Assembly (NCBI GenBank): GCA_016793165.1
Contig: JAEULA010000047.1
Location: forward strand, 1-53,545
Source of the DNA: Alphaproteobacteria bacterium
GTDB taxonomy: Bacteria; Pseudomonadota; Alphaproteobacteria; CACIAM-22H2
Direction: 5' to 3'
DNA length: 53,545 nucleotides
The translations under genes were made by a program, and so were the position numbers. This document shows, piece after piece, positions 25,069 through 33,713 of the stretch. Below the pieces are notes generated by a model. It ran no database searches and was not told the origin of the DNA. It worked only from the letters and a program-made list of their open reading frames with translations. Each line of letters opens with the position of its first letter. Positions within the stretch are counted from its first letter, which is position 1.

Positions 25069-25093
25069 AAGGGACCCGACAGCCGGGTCCCTT
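25069..25093 (-). terminator. Perfect 10-bp hairpin between opgC-like gene and argD
   Basis: AAGGGACCCG and CGGGTCCCTT are exact arms with a 5-nt loop ACAGC. It lies 42 bp downstream of the OpgC-like stop and 57 bp upstream of argD on the same strand. It can work as a terminator for the upstream gene, although the following bases are not a T-run, or as part of the argD leader. Confidence 0.5.
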
Positions 25094-25134
25094 GCGTGGA
25101 AAAGATAAGTGTACGCGCGGTCCCGGCCGACGTG

Positions 25135-26358
25135 TCAACCGCGGGGCGTGGCCAGCAGCCTCGGCGGGGCGAGCGGCTCCGCCGGCGTCGGGACGACGGT
25201 CATGGACACCGCCGGCCGGGCCGTGGCCGCGGCCTTCGCCTTCCAGGGCGGGTTCTTGAACCAGGCGGCGGCGTAGGCAAGCGCGATCAGCGCCGCGAAC
25301 CCGCAGAGATTGACCAGCACCTGGGTCTCCGCGCCGGTTCCATAGGTCTGCAAGACCATGCCGCCGAGGTGGGACAGCGTCATGCCGGCGACGAAGACGA
25401 TCAACGCCTGCTGCCCGACCTTGACGAAGGGGGCAGCCCAGGGGCGCGTGAGAATCTCGATCCGCCCCTCGAGCAGCGCCAGCGCAACGCAGGCCGAGGC
25501 CAGGAAATGGCCGTACTGGAGGATATCGAGATTGGGCTTGTGCGCGCGCGACAGGACCACGTCGCGCAGGGCGGCCAGCGGGTCGGAGGCGCCGTAGATC
25601 GCCGGCACGCTGATCACCACGCCGATGGCCAGATAGATGGCGGCGCCGGCCACGACCCACCCCGGCATCCGCGGCAGCCGCACCCAGCCGATGGACAGGC
25701 TGTAGCCGGTGAAGAAGATCAATTGCCAGGCGAAGGGGTTGAAGCCCCACAGCGCGTTCTCGGCGTAGCCGGCAGGCAGGCCGAAGCCCTCGACCTGGAC
25801 GGCGAGCCACAACGTGATCGACACCGCCGCGGGCGCCCAGGGATGCAGACGCGCCAGCAGCATCGCCGCCGGCACCATGGCCAGCACGACCATGTACAGG
25901 GGCAGGATGTCGAAGAAGGTCGGCACGAAGGCGAGCGTGAACAGGCCGACGAGGACGTTGGCGGGCTCGGCGAAGAAGCTCGCGATGTTGAGGTGGCGCG
26001 CGTAGTCGAAGCCGCCCAGCGTGTCCGCGAGGAAGGCGCACAGAGTCGCCACGGCGACGAACAAGCCGATATGCGCCGCATAGAGCTGCAGGCAGCGGAA
26101 GGCGATGCGCGCGGAACCGGTCAGGAAGCCCTGGCGCAGGAACGTGCCGCCGAAGGCGATGGCCGCGGCGTAGCCGGAGATGAAGACGAACATGTGCGCG
26201 GCATCGGAAAGGCCGAACCGCGCCGGGATCCAGTTGCCCAGGACGTTGCCGGGCACGTGCGCGACGAAGATGATCAGCAGCGCGGCGCCGCGGAAGAAGT
26301 CGACGCGCACGTCGCGCGGCTTCCTGGCGGTCGGTTGCGGGGATGGAGCGCTTGTCAT
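25135..26358 (-). CDS. OpgC-type membrane acyltransferase/succinyltransferase
   Basis: A 407-residue protein with about ten transmembrane helices. It opens with [20 protein letters not shown], the OpgC/acyltransferase-3-like N terminus with the conserved His, followed by [14 protein letters not shown] near residue 58. OpgC proteins transfer succinyl or other acyl groups to periplasmic glucans. No opgGH genes are in the window, so the acceptor could be another envelope glycan. The Pro/Ala-rich last 35 residues are disordered. Confidence 0.88.
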   Translation of the reverse strand: MTSAPSPQPTARKPRDVRVDFFRGAALLIIFVAHVPGNVLGNWIPARFGLSDAAHMFVFISGYAAAIAFGGTFLRQGFLTGSARIAFRCLQLYAAHIGLFVAVATLCAFLADTLGGFDYARHLNIASFFAEPANVLVGLFTLAFVPTFFDILPLYMVVLAMVPAAMLLARLHPWAPAAVSITLWLAVQVEGFGLPAGYAENALWGFNPFAWQLIFFTGYSLSIGWVRLPRMPGWVVAGAAIYLAIGVVISVPAIYGASDPLAALRDVVLSRAHKPNLDILQYGHFLASACVALALLEGRIEILTRPWAAPFVKVGQQALIVFVAGMTLSHLGGMVLQTYGTGAETQVLVNLCGFAALIALAYAAAWFKNPPWKAKAAATARPAVSMTVVPTPAEPLAPPRLLATPRG

Positions 26359-26438
26359 GGCGGAACGACGCGACGCTATGCCGAGCGTCGCGCGTGCTGC
26401 TGTCACGCGGCTGTGAGTTCCCGATCTCTCACGTGATC

Positions 26439-26462
26439 GTGACGCCTCCTCAGGGGCGTCAC
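26439..26462 (-). terminator. Hairpin at the stop codon of the ABC-2 permease
   Basis: GTGACGCC and GGCGTCAC are exact 8-bp arms, extended by two more pairs (one G-T) around a CTCA loop. On the minus strand the hairpin starts in the permease stop codon, so it probably ends that transcript or protects its 3' end. Confidence 0.5.
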
Positions 26463-27268
26463 GCGCGAAGGCGCCATCCCGTTTGGAACAATCTGTAACA
26501 GATGGCACCGAGAACGAGGTCGGCGGAGAGCATGATCGAGACGCCGAGTGCCAGTCCGCCATCCGTATGACCGATGAATCCGTAACGGAAGCCGTCGATC
26601 ATGTAGAAGAACGGATTCATGAGCGCGATCATGTGCCAAGGCTCGGGCAGCCGGTCGATCGTGTAGAACGTGCCGGAAAGGAAGGCGAGCGGCGTCACCA
26701 CGAAATTGGTGAATGCCGCGATGTGATCGAACTTCTGCGACCAGATCCCGCCGATCAGGCCGAGGAACGAGAGCATCAGCGACGCCGCCAGGGCGTGGAA
26801 CACGATGAACCCGGGCGCGTGCACGTGCAGGCGCACGAAGGGCAGCAGGAAGATCGCGACCGATCCGCCGACGACGAGGCCGCGAATCACGCCGCCCAGC
26901 GCGAAGCCCAGGGTAAGCTCGGCGGCGTTGAGCGGCGGCATCAGCGAGTCGACGATGTTGCCTTGCACCTTCGCGATCACGAGCGACGACGACGTGTTGG
27001 CGAAGGCGTTCTGCACCATCGCCATCATGATCAGTCCCGGCGCGAGGAACTCCGCGAACGGGACGCCTGCGACGCTGCGCACCGCGCCGCCCAGCGCCAG
27101 CGCGAAGACGGCGAGGAGCAGCAGCGTCGTCACTGCCGGTGCGGCGACGGTCTGGGTGCCGACCTTGAGGAAGCGACGGACCTCGCGGCCGATCAGGGTC
27201 CGGAGGCCGATCCAGTTCACGAGGCCGTAGCGGCGCGGCGGCGGCGGGAGGGGGGCTGGGGTCATCAT
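26459..27268 (-). CDS. ABC-2 type transporter permease
   Basis: A 269-residue permease with six transmembrane helices, opening with a soluble IGREVRRFLKVGTQTVAAPAV segment; FLAPGLIMMAMVQNAFANTSSSL near residue 77 and the late FLSGTFYTIDRLPEPWH near 198 are typical of the NodJ/drug-exporter branch (ABC2_membrane). The ATPase partner that normally precedes it is not adjacent, so the transporter is incomplete here. Substrates of such exporters are drugs, lipids or glycans. The gene diverges from recX with 72 bp between the starts. Confidence 0.9.
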   Translation of the reverse strand: MMTPAPLPPPPRRYGLVNWIGLRTLIGREVRRFLKVGTQTVAAPAVTTLLLLAVFALALGGAVRSVAGVPFAEFLAPGLIMMAMVQNAFANTSSSLVIAKVQGNIVDSLMPPLNAAELTLGFALGGVIRGLVVGGSVAIFLLPFVRLHVHAPGFIVFHALAASLMLSFLGLIGGIWSQKFDHIAAFTNFVVTPLAFLSGTFYTIDRLPEPWHMIALMNPFFYMIDGFRYGFIGHTDGGLALGVSIMLSADLVLGAICYRLFQTGWRLRA

Positions 27269-27340
27269 GCGGGGCCGGAAGATGCGGGCGAAGACGATGC
27301 CGCTGCAAGCGACAGCTCGCGCATGGCACTCTTGCGGCCG

Positions 27341-27898
27341 ATGACGCGATCCCCCGTCCCCGCCGTCGATCTCGCGAGCCTCGAGAAGGCTGCGCTCCAT
27401 TACCTGGAGCGCTATGCCGCCTCGCGCCGCCAGGTGGCGCGCGTCCTGATGCGTCGGGTCCAGCGTGCGGTCCAGGGCGGCGCCGTGGAGCGCTCCGAGG
27501 GCGAGGCGCGGGTCGAGTCCGTGCTCGACACCCTGGCCGGGCGCGGCCTGCTCGACGACCGCCTGTTCGCCGAAGGGCGTGCGCGATCGCTCTCGCACCG
27601 CGGGCGGTCGGCCACGGCGATCCGTCAGACCCTGCGCGCGCGGGGCGTCGGCGACGACGACGTGGCGGCGGCGCTCGAACGCCTCGGCGAGGAGGTCGAG
27701 AACCCCGAGCTCAGCGCGGCGCTGGCGCTCGCCCGACGCCGCAGGCTCGGGCCCTATCGCGCGGCGGCCGAGCGTGCGACGCGGCGCGACAAGGATTTGG
27801 CGGTTTTGGCGCGGGCCGGGTTCGACCGCCGCTTGGCGCAGCGGATCGTCGACGCGCCGTCGATCGAGGCGCTGGCCGGCCTTGCCGACGATTCGTAG
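27341..27898 (+). CDS. recX: RecX family regulatory protein
   Basis: A 185-residue alpha-helical protein with RecX tandem three-helix repeats: LEKAALHYLERYAASRRQVARVLMRRV at about residues 14-40, then VLDTLAGRGLLDDRLFAEGRARSLSHRGRS, and a third repeat ending LARAGFDRRLAQRIVDA. RecX caps RecA filaments and restrains recombination. recA is not in the window. The upstream in-frame ATG at 27323 is a possible earlier start. Confidence 0.85.
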   Translation: MTRSPVPAVDLASLEKAALHYLERYAASRRQVARVLMRRVQRAVQGGAVERSEGEARVESVLDTLAGRGLLDDRLFAEGRARSLSHRGRSATAIRQTLRARGVGDDDVAAALERLGEEVENPELSAALALARRRRLGPYRAAAERATRRDKDLAVLARAGFDRRLAQRIVDAPSIEALAGLADDS

Positions 27899-27904
27899 CG
27901 CCGC

Positions 27905-28828
27905 TCAGGCGCCGAGCCGGCACCAGGCCTCGCCGGCATGTCGGGGCGGCTGCGCGGTGGGATGCAGGATCTCGGCGAGGATCTCGACGGAGTCCGCGAG
28001 GCGCGGCCCCGGGCGGTTGAAATACGCGTTGCCGTCCAGCGCATAGACCTCGCCCGCGCGCACGGCGCGCAGCCCGGCGATATCCGGCCGCGCCAGGAAG
28101 GCCGGTGCCTCCGCCTTCGTGCGCGCGAGATCGAAGCCGCACGGCAGCAGCAGCAGCAGGTCCGGATCGGCGGCGGCGAGCGCGCCGTCGGCAAGCCAGC
28201 TGGAATGCGTGCCGGCCTTGGCAAGGACCGGCGTCCCGCCAGCGATCTCGATCAGCTCGGGCAGCCAGTTGCCGCCGATCATCGGCGGGTCGAGCCATTC
28301 GATCGCGGCGGCCCGCGGCGCGCTGGGACGGGCGACGCGCGCGCCGACACGCGCCAGCCGCGCCGCGATGCTCGTGACCAGCGCGTCGCCCGCGAGCGGC
28401 CGCCGCAGCAGGGCCGCGACCTGGACGATCTCCGAATAGATGCGCTCGATGCGATCGGCCTTGAGCTCGACGATCTGCGGCCGGCCACCGGTCCACTCGG
28501 CGAGCGCGGCGGCGAGGTCGCCGGGTGCGATGGCGCAGGCGGCGCACAGCGTCTGGGTCAGGATCACGTCCGGGGCCAGCGCGCGCAGCGCGTCGACGTC
28601 GACCGCGTAGAGCGACAGCCCGGCCTCGAGCGTCGAACGGACGGAGGCGGTGATTGCGCCGCTGGGGACGGCGGGATCGATGCGCGTGCGCGTGATGGCC
28701 GGCAGCGCGCGGACCGTCGCGGGGAAGTCGCATTCATGGCTGCGCGCGACCAGCTGGTCGTGCGCGCCGAGGGCCACGACGATCTCGGTCGCCGAGGGGA
28801 GGAGGGAGACGAGGCGTAAACGGGTCAT
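27905..28828 (-). CDS. BtuF-like cobalamin/metal-chelate binding protein
   Basis: A 307-residue protein with the helical-backbone metal-receptor fold: SLLPSATEIVVALG at the N terminus, SHECDFPATVR near residue 30, TQTLCAACAI near 90 and IGGNWLPELIEIAGG near 190. This is the 'cobalamin-binding protein' group. No signal peptide is visible, so it may be cytoplasmic or its true start may lie elsewhere. No btuCD genes adjoin it; recX ends 7 bp away on the other strand. It diverges from the cyclase gene with only 24 bp between starts. Confidence 0.85.
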   Translation of the reverse strand: MTRLRLVSLLPSATEIVVALGAHDQLVARSHECDFPATVRALPAITRTRIDPAVPSGAITASVRSTLEAGLSLYAVDVDALRALAPDVILTQTLCAACAIAPGDLAAALAEWTGGRPQIVELKADRIERIYSEIVQVAALLRRPLAGDALVTSIAARLARVGARVARPSAPRAAAIEWLDPPMIGGNWLPELIEIAGGTPVLAKAGTHSSWLADGALAAADPDLLLLLPCGFDLARTKAEAPAFLARPDIAGLRAVRAGEVYALDGNAYFNRPGPRLADSVEILAEILHPTAQPPRHAGEAWCRLGA

Positions 28829-28839
28829 CGAGCCGGATG

Positions 28840-28845
28840 CTACAC
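28840..28845 (+). promoter_or_regulatory. Candidate -10 box in a 24-bp divergent spacer
   Basis: TACACT lies 7 bp before the cyclase ATG at 28853. If used, transcription would begin almost at the start codon, giving a leaderless or near-leaderless mRNA; the -35 region would then fall inside the divergent gene. Confidence 0.35.
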
Positions 28846-28852
28846 TGCCGGC

Positions 28853-29869
28853 ATGATGCGCGTCGGCCTGCAGCGTCAGATCCGGTTGGTCCTCGGCTTC
28901 GCCCTCGCGGGCGCGGCGATCGGCGTGCTCTACGTCGTGATCAATTTTCCGCTCCGCCTCGACGGGCTCCTGCGCGGCGCCGTGACCGGCTTCCTGATCT
29001 CCGGCGGGATCGTGGCTTGGGAGGTCGTGGCGCGCACCAGCCGTCTCGGCGCCCCGCTCTACCGGCTGGCCTTCGTTCCCTTCATCCTCGTGAAGTCGCT
29101 GGTCTGGGGCGCCTGGATCGTCGGAGTGCTGCTCGTCACGCGCCTTGCGCTGCCGATTCCCGGCGTGCCGCTGTTCCGCGATCTCGTCCCGGACATCGTC
29201 TTCGCGCTGGCGTCGTCGCTCGGCGTCGTGCTGCTGCGCGAGTTCGACCGCCTGCTCGGTCCGGGAACCGTCTGGCGGCTGGTGACCGGCCGCTACCATA
29301 CGCCCCGGGTCGAGGACCGCGCCTTCCTGCTGCTCGACATCGTCGGCTCGACCGCGATCGCCGAGCGCATCGGCCCGGCGCGGTTCCTGGCGCTGCTCGA
29401 CTTCCTGATCGGAGAGCTGACGCCGGTCCTCGCCGCCCATCGCGCCGAGATCTACCGCTATGTCGGCGACGCGATCATCGTGACCTGGCCGCTCGAGACG
29501 GCGATCGCCGAGGCGCGCTGCGTGCGTTGCTCCGCGGCCGTCGGGGCTCGGCTCGCGGCGATCCAGCCGGAGTGCCGCCGCCGCTTCGGGCTCGAGGTGC
29601 AGGGCCGTGCCGCGCTGCATGCCGGACCGGTGGCGATCGGCGAGATCGGCGAGCTCAAGCGCGAGATCACGATGCTCGGCGACACGTTGAACACCGCCAG
29701 CAAGATCGAGAAGATCGCCGGCGAGTTCGGCAAGCGTGCCGTCATCTCGCGCGACCTGCTCGACCGGCTGCGTTTGCCCGAAGGCATGACCGCGCTGCCG
29801 CTGGGCGAGGTCGACGTGCCCGGACGGAGCCAGCGCATGGAACTCTTCTCCTTGCAGTCCCTGCAGTAG
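28853..29869 (+). CDS. Membrane class III adenylate/guanylate cyclase
   Basis: A 338-residue protein: about four N-terminal transmembrane segments (residues 12-125), then a class III cyclase domain. Metal Asp residues appear in FLLLDIVGST (near 160) and YRYVGDAIIVTW (near 205). The purine-binding Lys/Asp region is GELKREITMLGD near 265-276. In the following NTASKIE the transition-state Asn is present, but the Arg four residues later (N-x3-R) is Lys. Activity or specificity could be altered. The N-terminal membrane part has no recognised sensor domain. Confidence 0.88.
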   Translation: MMRVGLQRQIRLVLGFALAGAAIGVLYVVINFPLRLDGLLRGAVTGFLISGGIVAWEVVARTSRLGAPLYRLAFVPFILVKSLVWGAWIVGVLLVTRLALPIPGVPLFRDLVPDIVFALASSLGVVLLREFDRLLGPGTVWRLVTGRYHTPRVEDRAFLLLDIVGSTAIAERIGPARFLALLDFLIGELTPVLAAHRAEIYRYVGDAIIVTWPLETAIAEARCVRCSAAVGARLAAIQPECRRRFGLEVQGRAALHAGPVAIGEIGELKREITMLGDTLNTASKIEKIAGEFGKRAVISRDLLDRLRLPEGMTALPLGEVDVPGRSQRMELFSLQSLQ

Positions 29870-29937
29870 TGGCCGGTCTGATCGCGGTCGCCTATCCTGC
29901 CGCCGATCCGAGTTCGTCGCCCGAGGGAGAGCGCCCG

Positions 29938-30957
29938 ATGCGTCGTCGCATGTTCGTCCAATCCGTCGCCGCGCTGGGCATGGCGCCCACCATCCTGCGG
30001 GCCCAGGCCCCCGAGAAGGTCTCGATCGGCGTGCTGCGGCTGTCTTCGTCGGGGCCGCTGTTCATCGCGCGCGATCGCGGCCATTTCCGCGAGCAGGGGC
30101 TGGAGGTCGAGCCGAAGATCTTCACTGCCGCGCAGCAGGTGCCGGTCGCGGTGACCTCCGGCGACGCCGATTTCGGCGTCACGGGACTGACCGCGGGCTT
30201 CTTCAATCTTGCGGGTCGCGGCGCGCTCAAGATCATCGCCGGCCAGTCGCGCGAGGCGCCCGGCTTCCAGCTCAACGCCTACATGGCGACCGCCAAGGCC
30301 TATGACGACGGCTTCCACGGCCTCAAGGACCTCCCCGGCAAGCGCATCGGCATCACGACGACCGGCTCGACCTTCCACTACTCGCTCGGTCTCGCCGCCC
30401 GGAAGCTCGGCTTCGATCTCGCCAAGGTCACGATGGTGGCGCTGCAGCAGCTGCCGGCGATGGCGGCCGCCTTCAAGGGCAACCAGGTCGAAGGCGTCGT
30501 CGTGCCGGTGACCATCGCGCGCGCGCTCGAGGCCGAGGCAGGGGGCAAGATCCTGGGCTGGGTCGGCGACGAGACGCCGTGGCAGCTCGGCGCGCTGTTC
30601 ACGAGCCCGAAGGCGATCGCCGAGCGTCGCCCGGTCGTCGAGCGCTTCGTGCGCGCCTGGGCCAAGGGCTGCGCCGAATACCACGCTGCCTTCAACGCAC
30701 GCGACGCGCAGGGCAAGGAGGCGAAGGGTCCCGGCTACGACGAACTGCTGGGCATCATCGCCAAGGCGGTCGAGCAGCCGCCGGAGCGCGTCGCGATCGG
30801 CCTGCCGTTCATCGATCCGCAAGCGCGGCTCGACGTCGGCGACATCCACAGCCAGGTCGCCTTCTGGCAGGCGGAGAAGCAGGTTCGCGAGGCCGACGCC
30901 AAGGCGATCGTCGATCTCAGCTTCGTCCAGGGCCACATCAACGTCCCGGCGGGCTGA
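29938..30957 (+). CDS. ABC transporter substrate-binding protein (SsuA/TauA/NMT1-like)
   Basis: A 339-residue exported protein with a signal peptide (MRRRMFVQSVAALGMAPTIL then LRAQA cleavage region) and the NMT1/THI5-like fold: SGPLFIARDRGHFREQGLEV near residue 38, GDADFGVTGLTAGFF near 78 and GITTTGSTFHYSLGLAARKLG near 138. Family members bind sulfonates, nitrate, taurine or pyrimidines. It is the first gene of a complete SBP-ATPase-permease operon. GGGAGAG upstream of 29938 is a good ribosome-binding site. Confidence 0.93.
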   Translation: MRRRMFVQSVAALGMAPTILRAQAPEKVSIGVLRLSSSGPLFIARDRGHFREQGLEVEPKIFTAAQQVPVAVTSGDADFGVTGLTAGFFNLAGRGALKIIAGQSREAPGFQLNAYMATAKAYDDGFHGLKDLPGKRIGITTTGSTFHYSLGLAARKLGFDLAKVTMVALQQLPAMAAAFKGNQVEGVVVPVTIARALEAEAGGKILGWVGDETPWQLGALFTSPKAIAERRPVVERFVRAWAKGCAEYHAAFNARDAQGKEAKGPGYDELLGIIAKAVEQPPERVAIGLPFIDPQARLDVGDIHSQVAFWQAEKQVREADAKAIVDLSFVQGHINVPAG

Positions 30958-30978
30958 GGCGGCGGGCGCGCCGTCGCC

Positions 30979-31755
30979 ATGGACCTCGTCGCGGAGGGGG
31001 TCGGCCATCGCTACGGCGATCTCGACGTGCTCGACGGCATCGATCTCGAGGTCCGCACCGGCGAGATCGTCGCGCTGATCGGCCCGTCGGGCTGCGGCAA
31101 GTCGACCCTGCTCGGCATTCTCGGCGGGATGCTGCGGCCGAGCGCCGGGCGCGTCCTGCAGCGCGGCACCGCGCCGGCCAGTTCGCTCAACGCGCTGACC
31201 TACGTCTTCCAGGACTTCGCGTTGCTGCCCTGGCGCGACGTGCGCGGGAACGTGGCGCTGGCGCTCGAGCATCACGGCCTCGGGCGCGCCGAGGTCGATC
31301 GGCGCGTCGCCGAGGCCCTGGGCCGCCTCGGCCTCTCGGATTTCGCGCGCGCCTATCCCAAGCAGCTCTCCGGGGGCATGCGCCAGCGCGTCGGCATCGC
31401 ACGCGCGCTCGTCGTCGAGCCTGCGGCGCTGCTGATGGACGAGCCGCTCTCGGCGCTCGACGCGCAGACGCGCGAGCTGCTGATGGAGGATCTGGTCGCG
31501 CTGTGGTCCGACACGCGCTTCACCTCGGTCTATGTGACGCACAATCTCGCGGAGGCGGTGCGCCTCGCCCATCGCGTGGTCGTGCTGTCCCGTCGTCCCG
31601 GCCGGATCCGCGAGATCGTCGAGATCCCACTCCCGATCGCGGCGCGCGGCGAGGCCGCGGCGGTCGTCGACCTCAAGCGGCTGCACGACCGGCTGTGGGC
31701 GCTGATCCGCGACGAGGCGAAGGACGCCGAGCGGGAGCTCGCCGCGCATGGCTGA
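30979..31755 (+). CDS. ABC transporter ATPase (SsuB/TauB-like)
   Basis: A 258-residue ATPase: Walker [12 protein letters not shown] near residue 35, VFQDFALLPWRDVRGNV for the Q-loop, signature LSGGMRQRVGIARAL near 132 and Walker B ALLMDEPLSALDAQTR. It energises the importer formed with the permease that overlaps it by 8 bp. Confidence 0.95.
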   Translation: MDLVAEGVGHRYGDLDVLDGIDLEVRTGEIVALIGPSGCGKSTLLGILGGMLRPSAGRVLQRGTAPASSLNALTYVFQDFALLPWRDVRGNVALALEHHGLGRAEVDRRVAEALGRLGLSDFARAYPKQLSGGMRQRVGIARALVVEPAALLMDEPLSALDAQTRELLMEDLVALWSDTRFTSVYVTHNLAEAVRLAHRVVVLSRRPGRIREIVEIPLPIAARGEAAAVVDLKRLHDRLWALIRDEAKDAERELAAHG

Positions 31756-32536
31756 GCACGGCGAGGTCCCGTTCCGCGGCGGCGGTTTCGCGCCCGAGCG
31801 CCGGCGCGGCGTCGCGCCGGCAGCCTTCGTGGTCCTGCTCGTCGCATGGGAGGCGGCGGCGCGGCTGGGCTGGATCAGCCCGATCTTCCTGCCGCGCCCC
31901 AGCGCGATCGCGGCGGCGCTGGTCGAGCTGATCCGCAGCGGCGCGCTGTGGGGCCATCTCGGCGACTCCATCGCGCGGATCGCCGGCGGCTGGGTGCTCG
32001 GCACCGCGGCCGGGTTCCTCGCCGGCCTCGCCATCGGGCTGCTCGCCATCCCGCGCTCGGTCGGCATCCCCTTCGTTTCGGCGTTGTTCCCGATCCCGAA
32101 GATCGCGCTGCTGCCGCTGATGATCCTGTGGTTCGGGATCGGCGAGAGCTCGAAGATCGCGACGATCGCACTCGGCGTTTTTTTCCCGACGGTCATCGCG
32201 GTCTATGCCGGGGTCGACGGCGTGCCGCGCAACCTCATCCGCATGGCGCAGAGCTTCGGCGTCCCGCCCCGGGACATCGTGCTGAAGATCGTGCTGCCGG
32301 GCGCGTGGCCGGCGATCCTCTCGGGCTTCCGGATCACCGCCTCGATCGGCCTGATCCTGGTGGTCTCGGCGGAGATGATCGGCGCCCAGCGCGGCATTGG
32401 GCAATTCGTGCTCCAGGCCGGCAACCTCATGATTCCCGAGGATCTTCTCGCCGGTATCGTCGTGCTGTCGCTGCTCGGCCTCACGATCGGAACCGTCCTC
32501 ACCCGGCTGGAGCGCCGGCTCGGCCGGTGGCGCTGA
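31748..32536 (+). CDS. ABC transporter permease (SsuC/TauC-like)
   Basis: A 262-residue inner-membrane permease with about six helices and the EAA-type loop GVPRNLIRMAQSFGVPPRDI near residue 157. FPIPKIALLPLMILWFGIGE near 115 is typical of the SsuC/TauC group. It completes the importer; the substrate is unknown. Confidence 0.95.
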   Translation: MAEHGEVPFRGGGFAPERRRGVAPAAFVVLLVAWEAAARLGWISPIFLPRPSAIAAALVELIRSGALWGHLGDSIARIAGGWVLGTAAGFLAGLAIGLLAIPRSVGIPFVSALFPIPKIALLPLMILWFGIGESSKIATIALGVFFPTVIAVYAGVDGVPRNLIRMAQSFGVPPRDIVLKIVLPGAWPAILSGFRITASIGLILVVSAEMIGAQRGIGQFVLQAGNLMIPEDLLAGIVVLSLLGLTIGTVLTRLERRLGRWR

Positions 32537-32540
32537 TCCG

Positions 32541-32581
32541 TTGACGCCGCTTCGGAAATGCCTATCCTTTCATATGAAAGG
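32541..32581 (+). promoter_or_regulatory. Promoter overlapped by a 16-bp palindrome, toxin-antitoxin operator
   Basis: TTGACG (32541-32546) and TATCCT (32563-32568) are 16 bp apart, close to the sigma-70 consensus. A perfect palindrome CCTTTCATATGAAAGG covers 32566-32581, overlapping the -10 box and running into the Shine-Dalgarno AAAGGAAA before the antitoxin ATG. This is the expected architecture for autoregulation by the Xre antitoxin. Confidence 0.7.
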
Positions 32582-32590
32582 AAACGGCAC

Positions 32591-32998
32591 ATGCCGATCA
32601 AGAGACTGAAGAAGGCGGTACCCGCGCCGGCACCGGGGCGGCCGCCGCTCGACGAGAGCCAGGTGCTGGCCAAGGCCACGGTGCGCGCCGCCGACTTCCT
32701 CGAGATCCCGAGCGCCACGCTCGCCCGGATCCTCGGCCTCTCCGAAGCGTCGATCTCGCGGCTGCGGCGCGGCCAGTACGTGCTCACGCGCGGCAGCAAG
32801 GAGTTCGAGCTCGCCGTCCTCTTCGTGCGGCTGTTCCGCGGGCTCGACGCGCTGATGGGCAGCGACGACGTCGCCTCGCGCTCCTGGCTCGCCGCCGACA
32901 ACCTCGCCCTCCATGCGAAGCCGATCGACCTGATCCAGACGGTCACCGGCCTCGTCGACACGATCGCCTATGTGGACAGCCGACGCGCTCTCCTCTGA
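32591..32998 (+). CDS. Xre/MbcA/ParS-type antitoxin (DUF2384)
   Basis: A 135-residue protein: basic N-terminus (MPIKRLKKA), an Xre-like HTH (FLEIPSATLARILGLSEASISRLR, residues 38-61) and a C-terminal toxin-binding segment SWLAADNLALHAKPIDLIQT. It should neutralise the RES toxin encoded downstream, with a 29-bp overlap, and repress their shared promoter through the palindrome just upstream. The ATG at 32591 was chosen over an upstream in-frame start because AAAGGA precedes it. Confidence 0.9.
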   Translation: MPIKRLKKAVPAPAPGRPPLDESQVLAKATVRAADFLEIPSATLARILGLSEASISRLRRGQYVLTRGSKEFELAVLFVRLFRGLDALMGSDDVASRSWLAADNLALHAKPIDLIQTVTGLVDTIAYVDSRRALL

Positions 32999-33713
32999 GG
33001 CGCGCGTCTATCGCGGTTCTGTGTGGCGCGTCGTCGAGGCGCAGCACCGCGTCTCGACCATGCGCATCTCCGAGACGCTCGCCGAGCAGGCGCTGATCGA
33101 GGCGCTGGTCGAGGAGACCAAGCCGCTGGTGCCCGAGGCCGCGCGCAGCCTGCACTTCCTGCTCGCGACGCCCTTCCGCTACCGGCCTTCGCCTTACGGC
33201 TCGCGCTTCCGCCGCGCCGGCCAGCGCGAGGGCGTGTTCTACGCGGCCGAGCATGTCGAGACCGCGCTGGCGGAAGTCGCCTTCTACCGCTTCCTGATCA
33301 GTCGCGACGCGCCCGACGCCGTGCCGCCGCGCCACGCCATCGAACTCACGGCCTTCTCGGTTGCCTGCGCGAGCGAGCGCAGCCTCGACCTGACGGCGCC
33401 GCGGCTGGTCGCCGACCGGGCGCGCTGGACCGCGATGGACGACTACGGCGCCTGCCATGCGCTCGCCGACGAGGCGCGCAAGGCCGCGGTCGGCATCATC
33501 CGCTACGAGTCGGTGCGCGACCGCCTCGACCGCGCCAACGTCGCGATCCTCGAGCCGGCCGCCTTCGTCGAGACGGCGCCGCAGACCTTCGAGAGCTGGT
33601 CGATGCTGCCGAGCGCCGCGAGCATCCGCCTGTGGCGCGAGTTCCCCTCGAACACGCGCTACGAGTTCACGCGCGACGACTTCACCGCCGACCCGCGGCT
33701 CACGCCGCGTTGA
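32970..33713 (+). CDS. RES domain toxin (NAD-degrading type)
   Basis: A 247-residue RES-domain protein. Conserved residues of the fold are visible: Arg in ARVYRGS near residue 15, YRPSPYGSRFRRAG near 71, Glu in ETALAEVAFYR near 97 and Ser in YESVRD near 175. Characterised RES toxins degrade or modify NAD+ or ADP-ribosylate a target. At 247 residues it is somewhat longer than minimal RES proteins. Its 3' end overlaps the convergent hydrolase gene by 14 bp. Confidence 0.9.
   Translation: MWTADALSSEARVYRGSVWRVVEAQHRVSTMRISETLAEQALIEALVEETKPLVPEAARSLHFLLATPFRYRPSPYGSRFRRAGQREGVFYAAEHVETALAEVAFYRFLISRDAPDAVPPRHAIELTAFSVACASERSLDLTAPRLVADRARWTAMDDYGACHALADEARKAAVGIIRYESVRDRLDRANVAILEPAAFVETAPQTFESWSMLPSAASIRLWREFPSNTRYEFTRDDFTADPRLTPR

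Noticed and set aside
22844..25108. Open frame of 754 codons on the plus strand
   Set aside because: Antisense to argF and argD, which have intact catalytic motifs; no recognisable domain in the plus frame.
29458..32196. Open frame of 912 codons on the minus strand
   Set aside because: It lies antisense to the cyclase and the SsuABC-type genes, has no family signature and is very rich in Arg, Ala, Asp and His, as expected for a GC-driven shadow frame.
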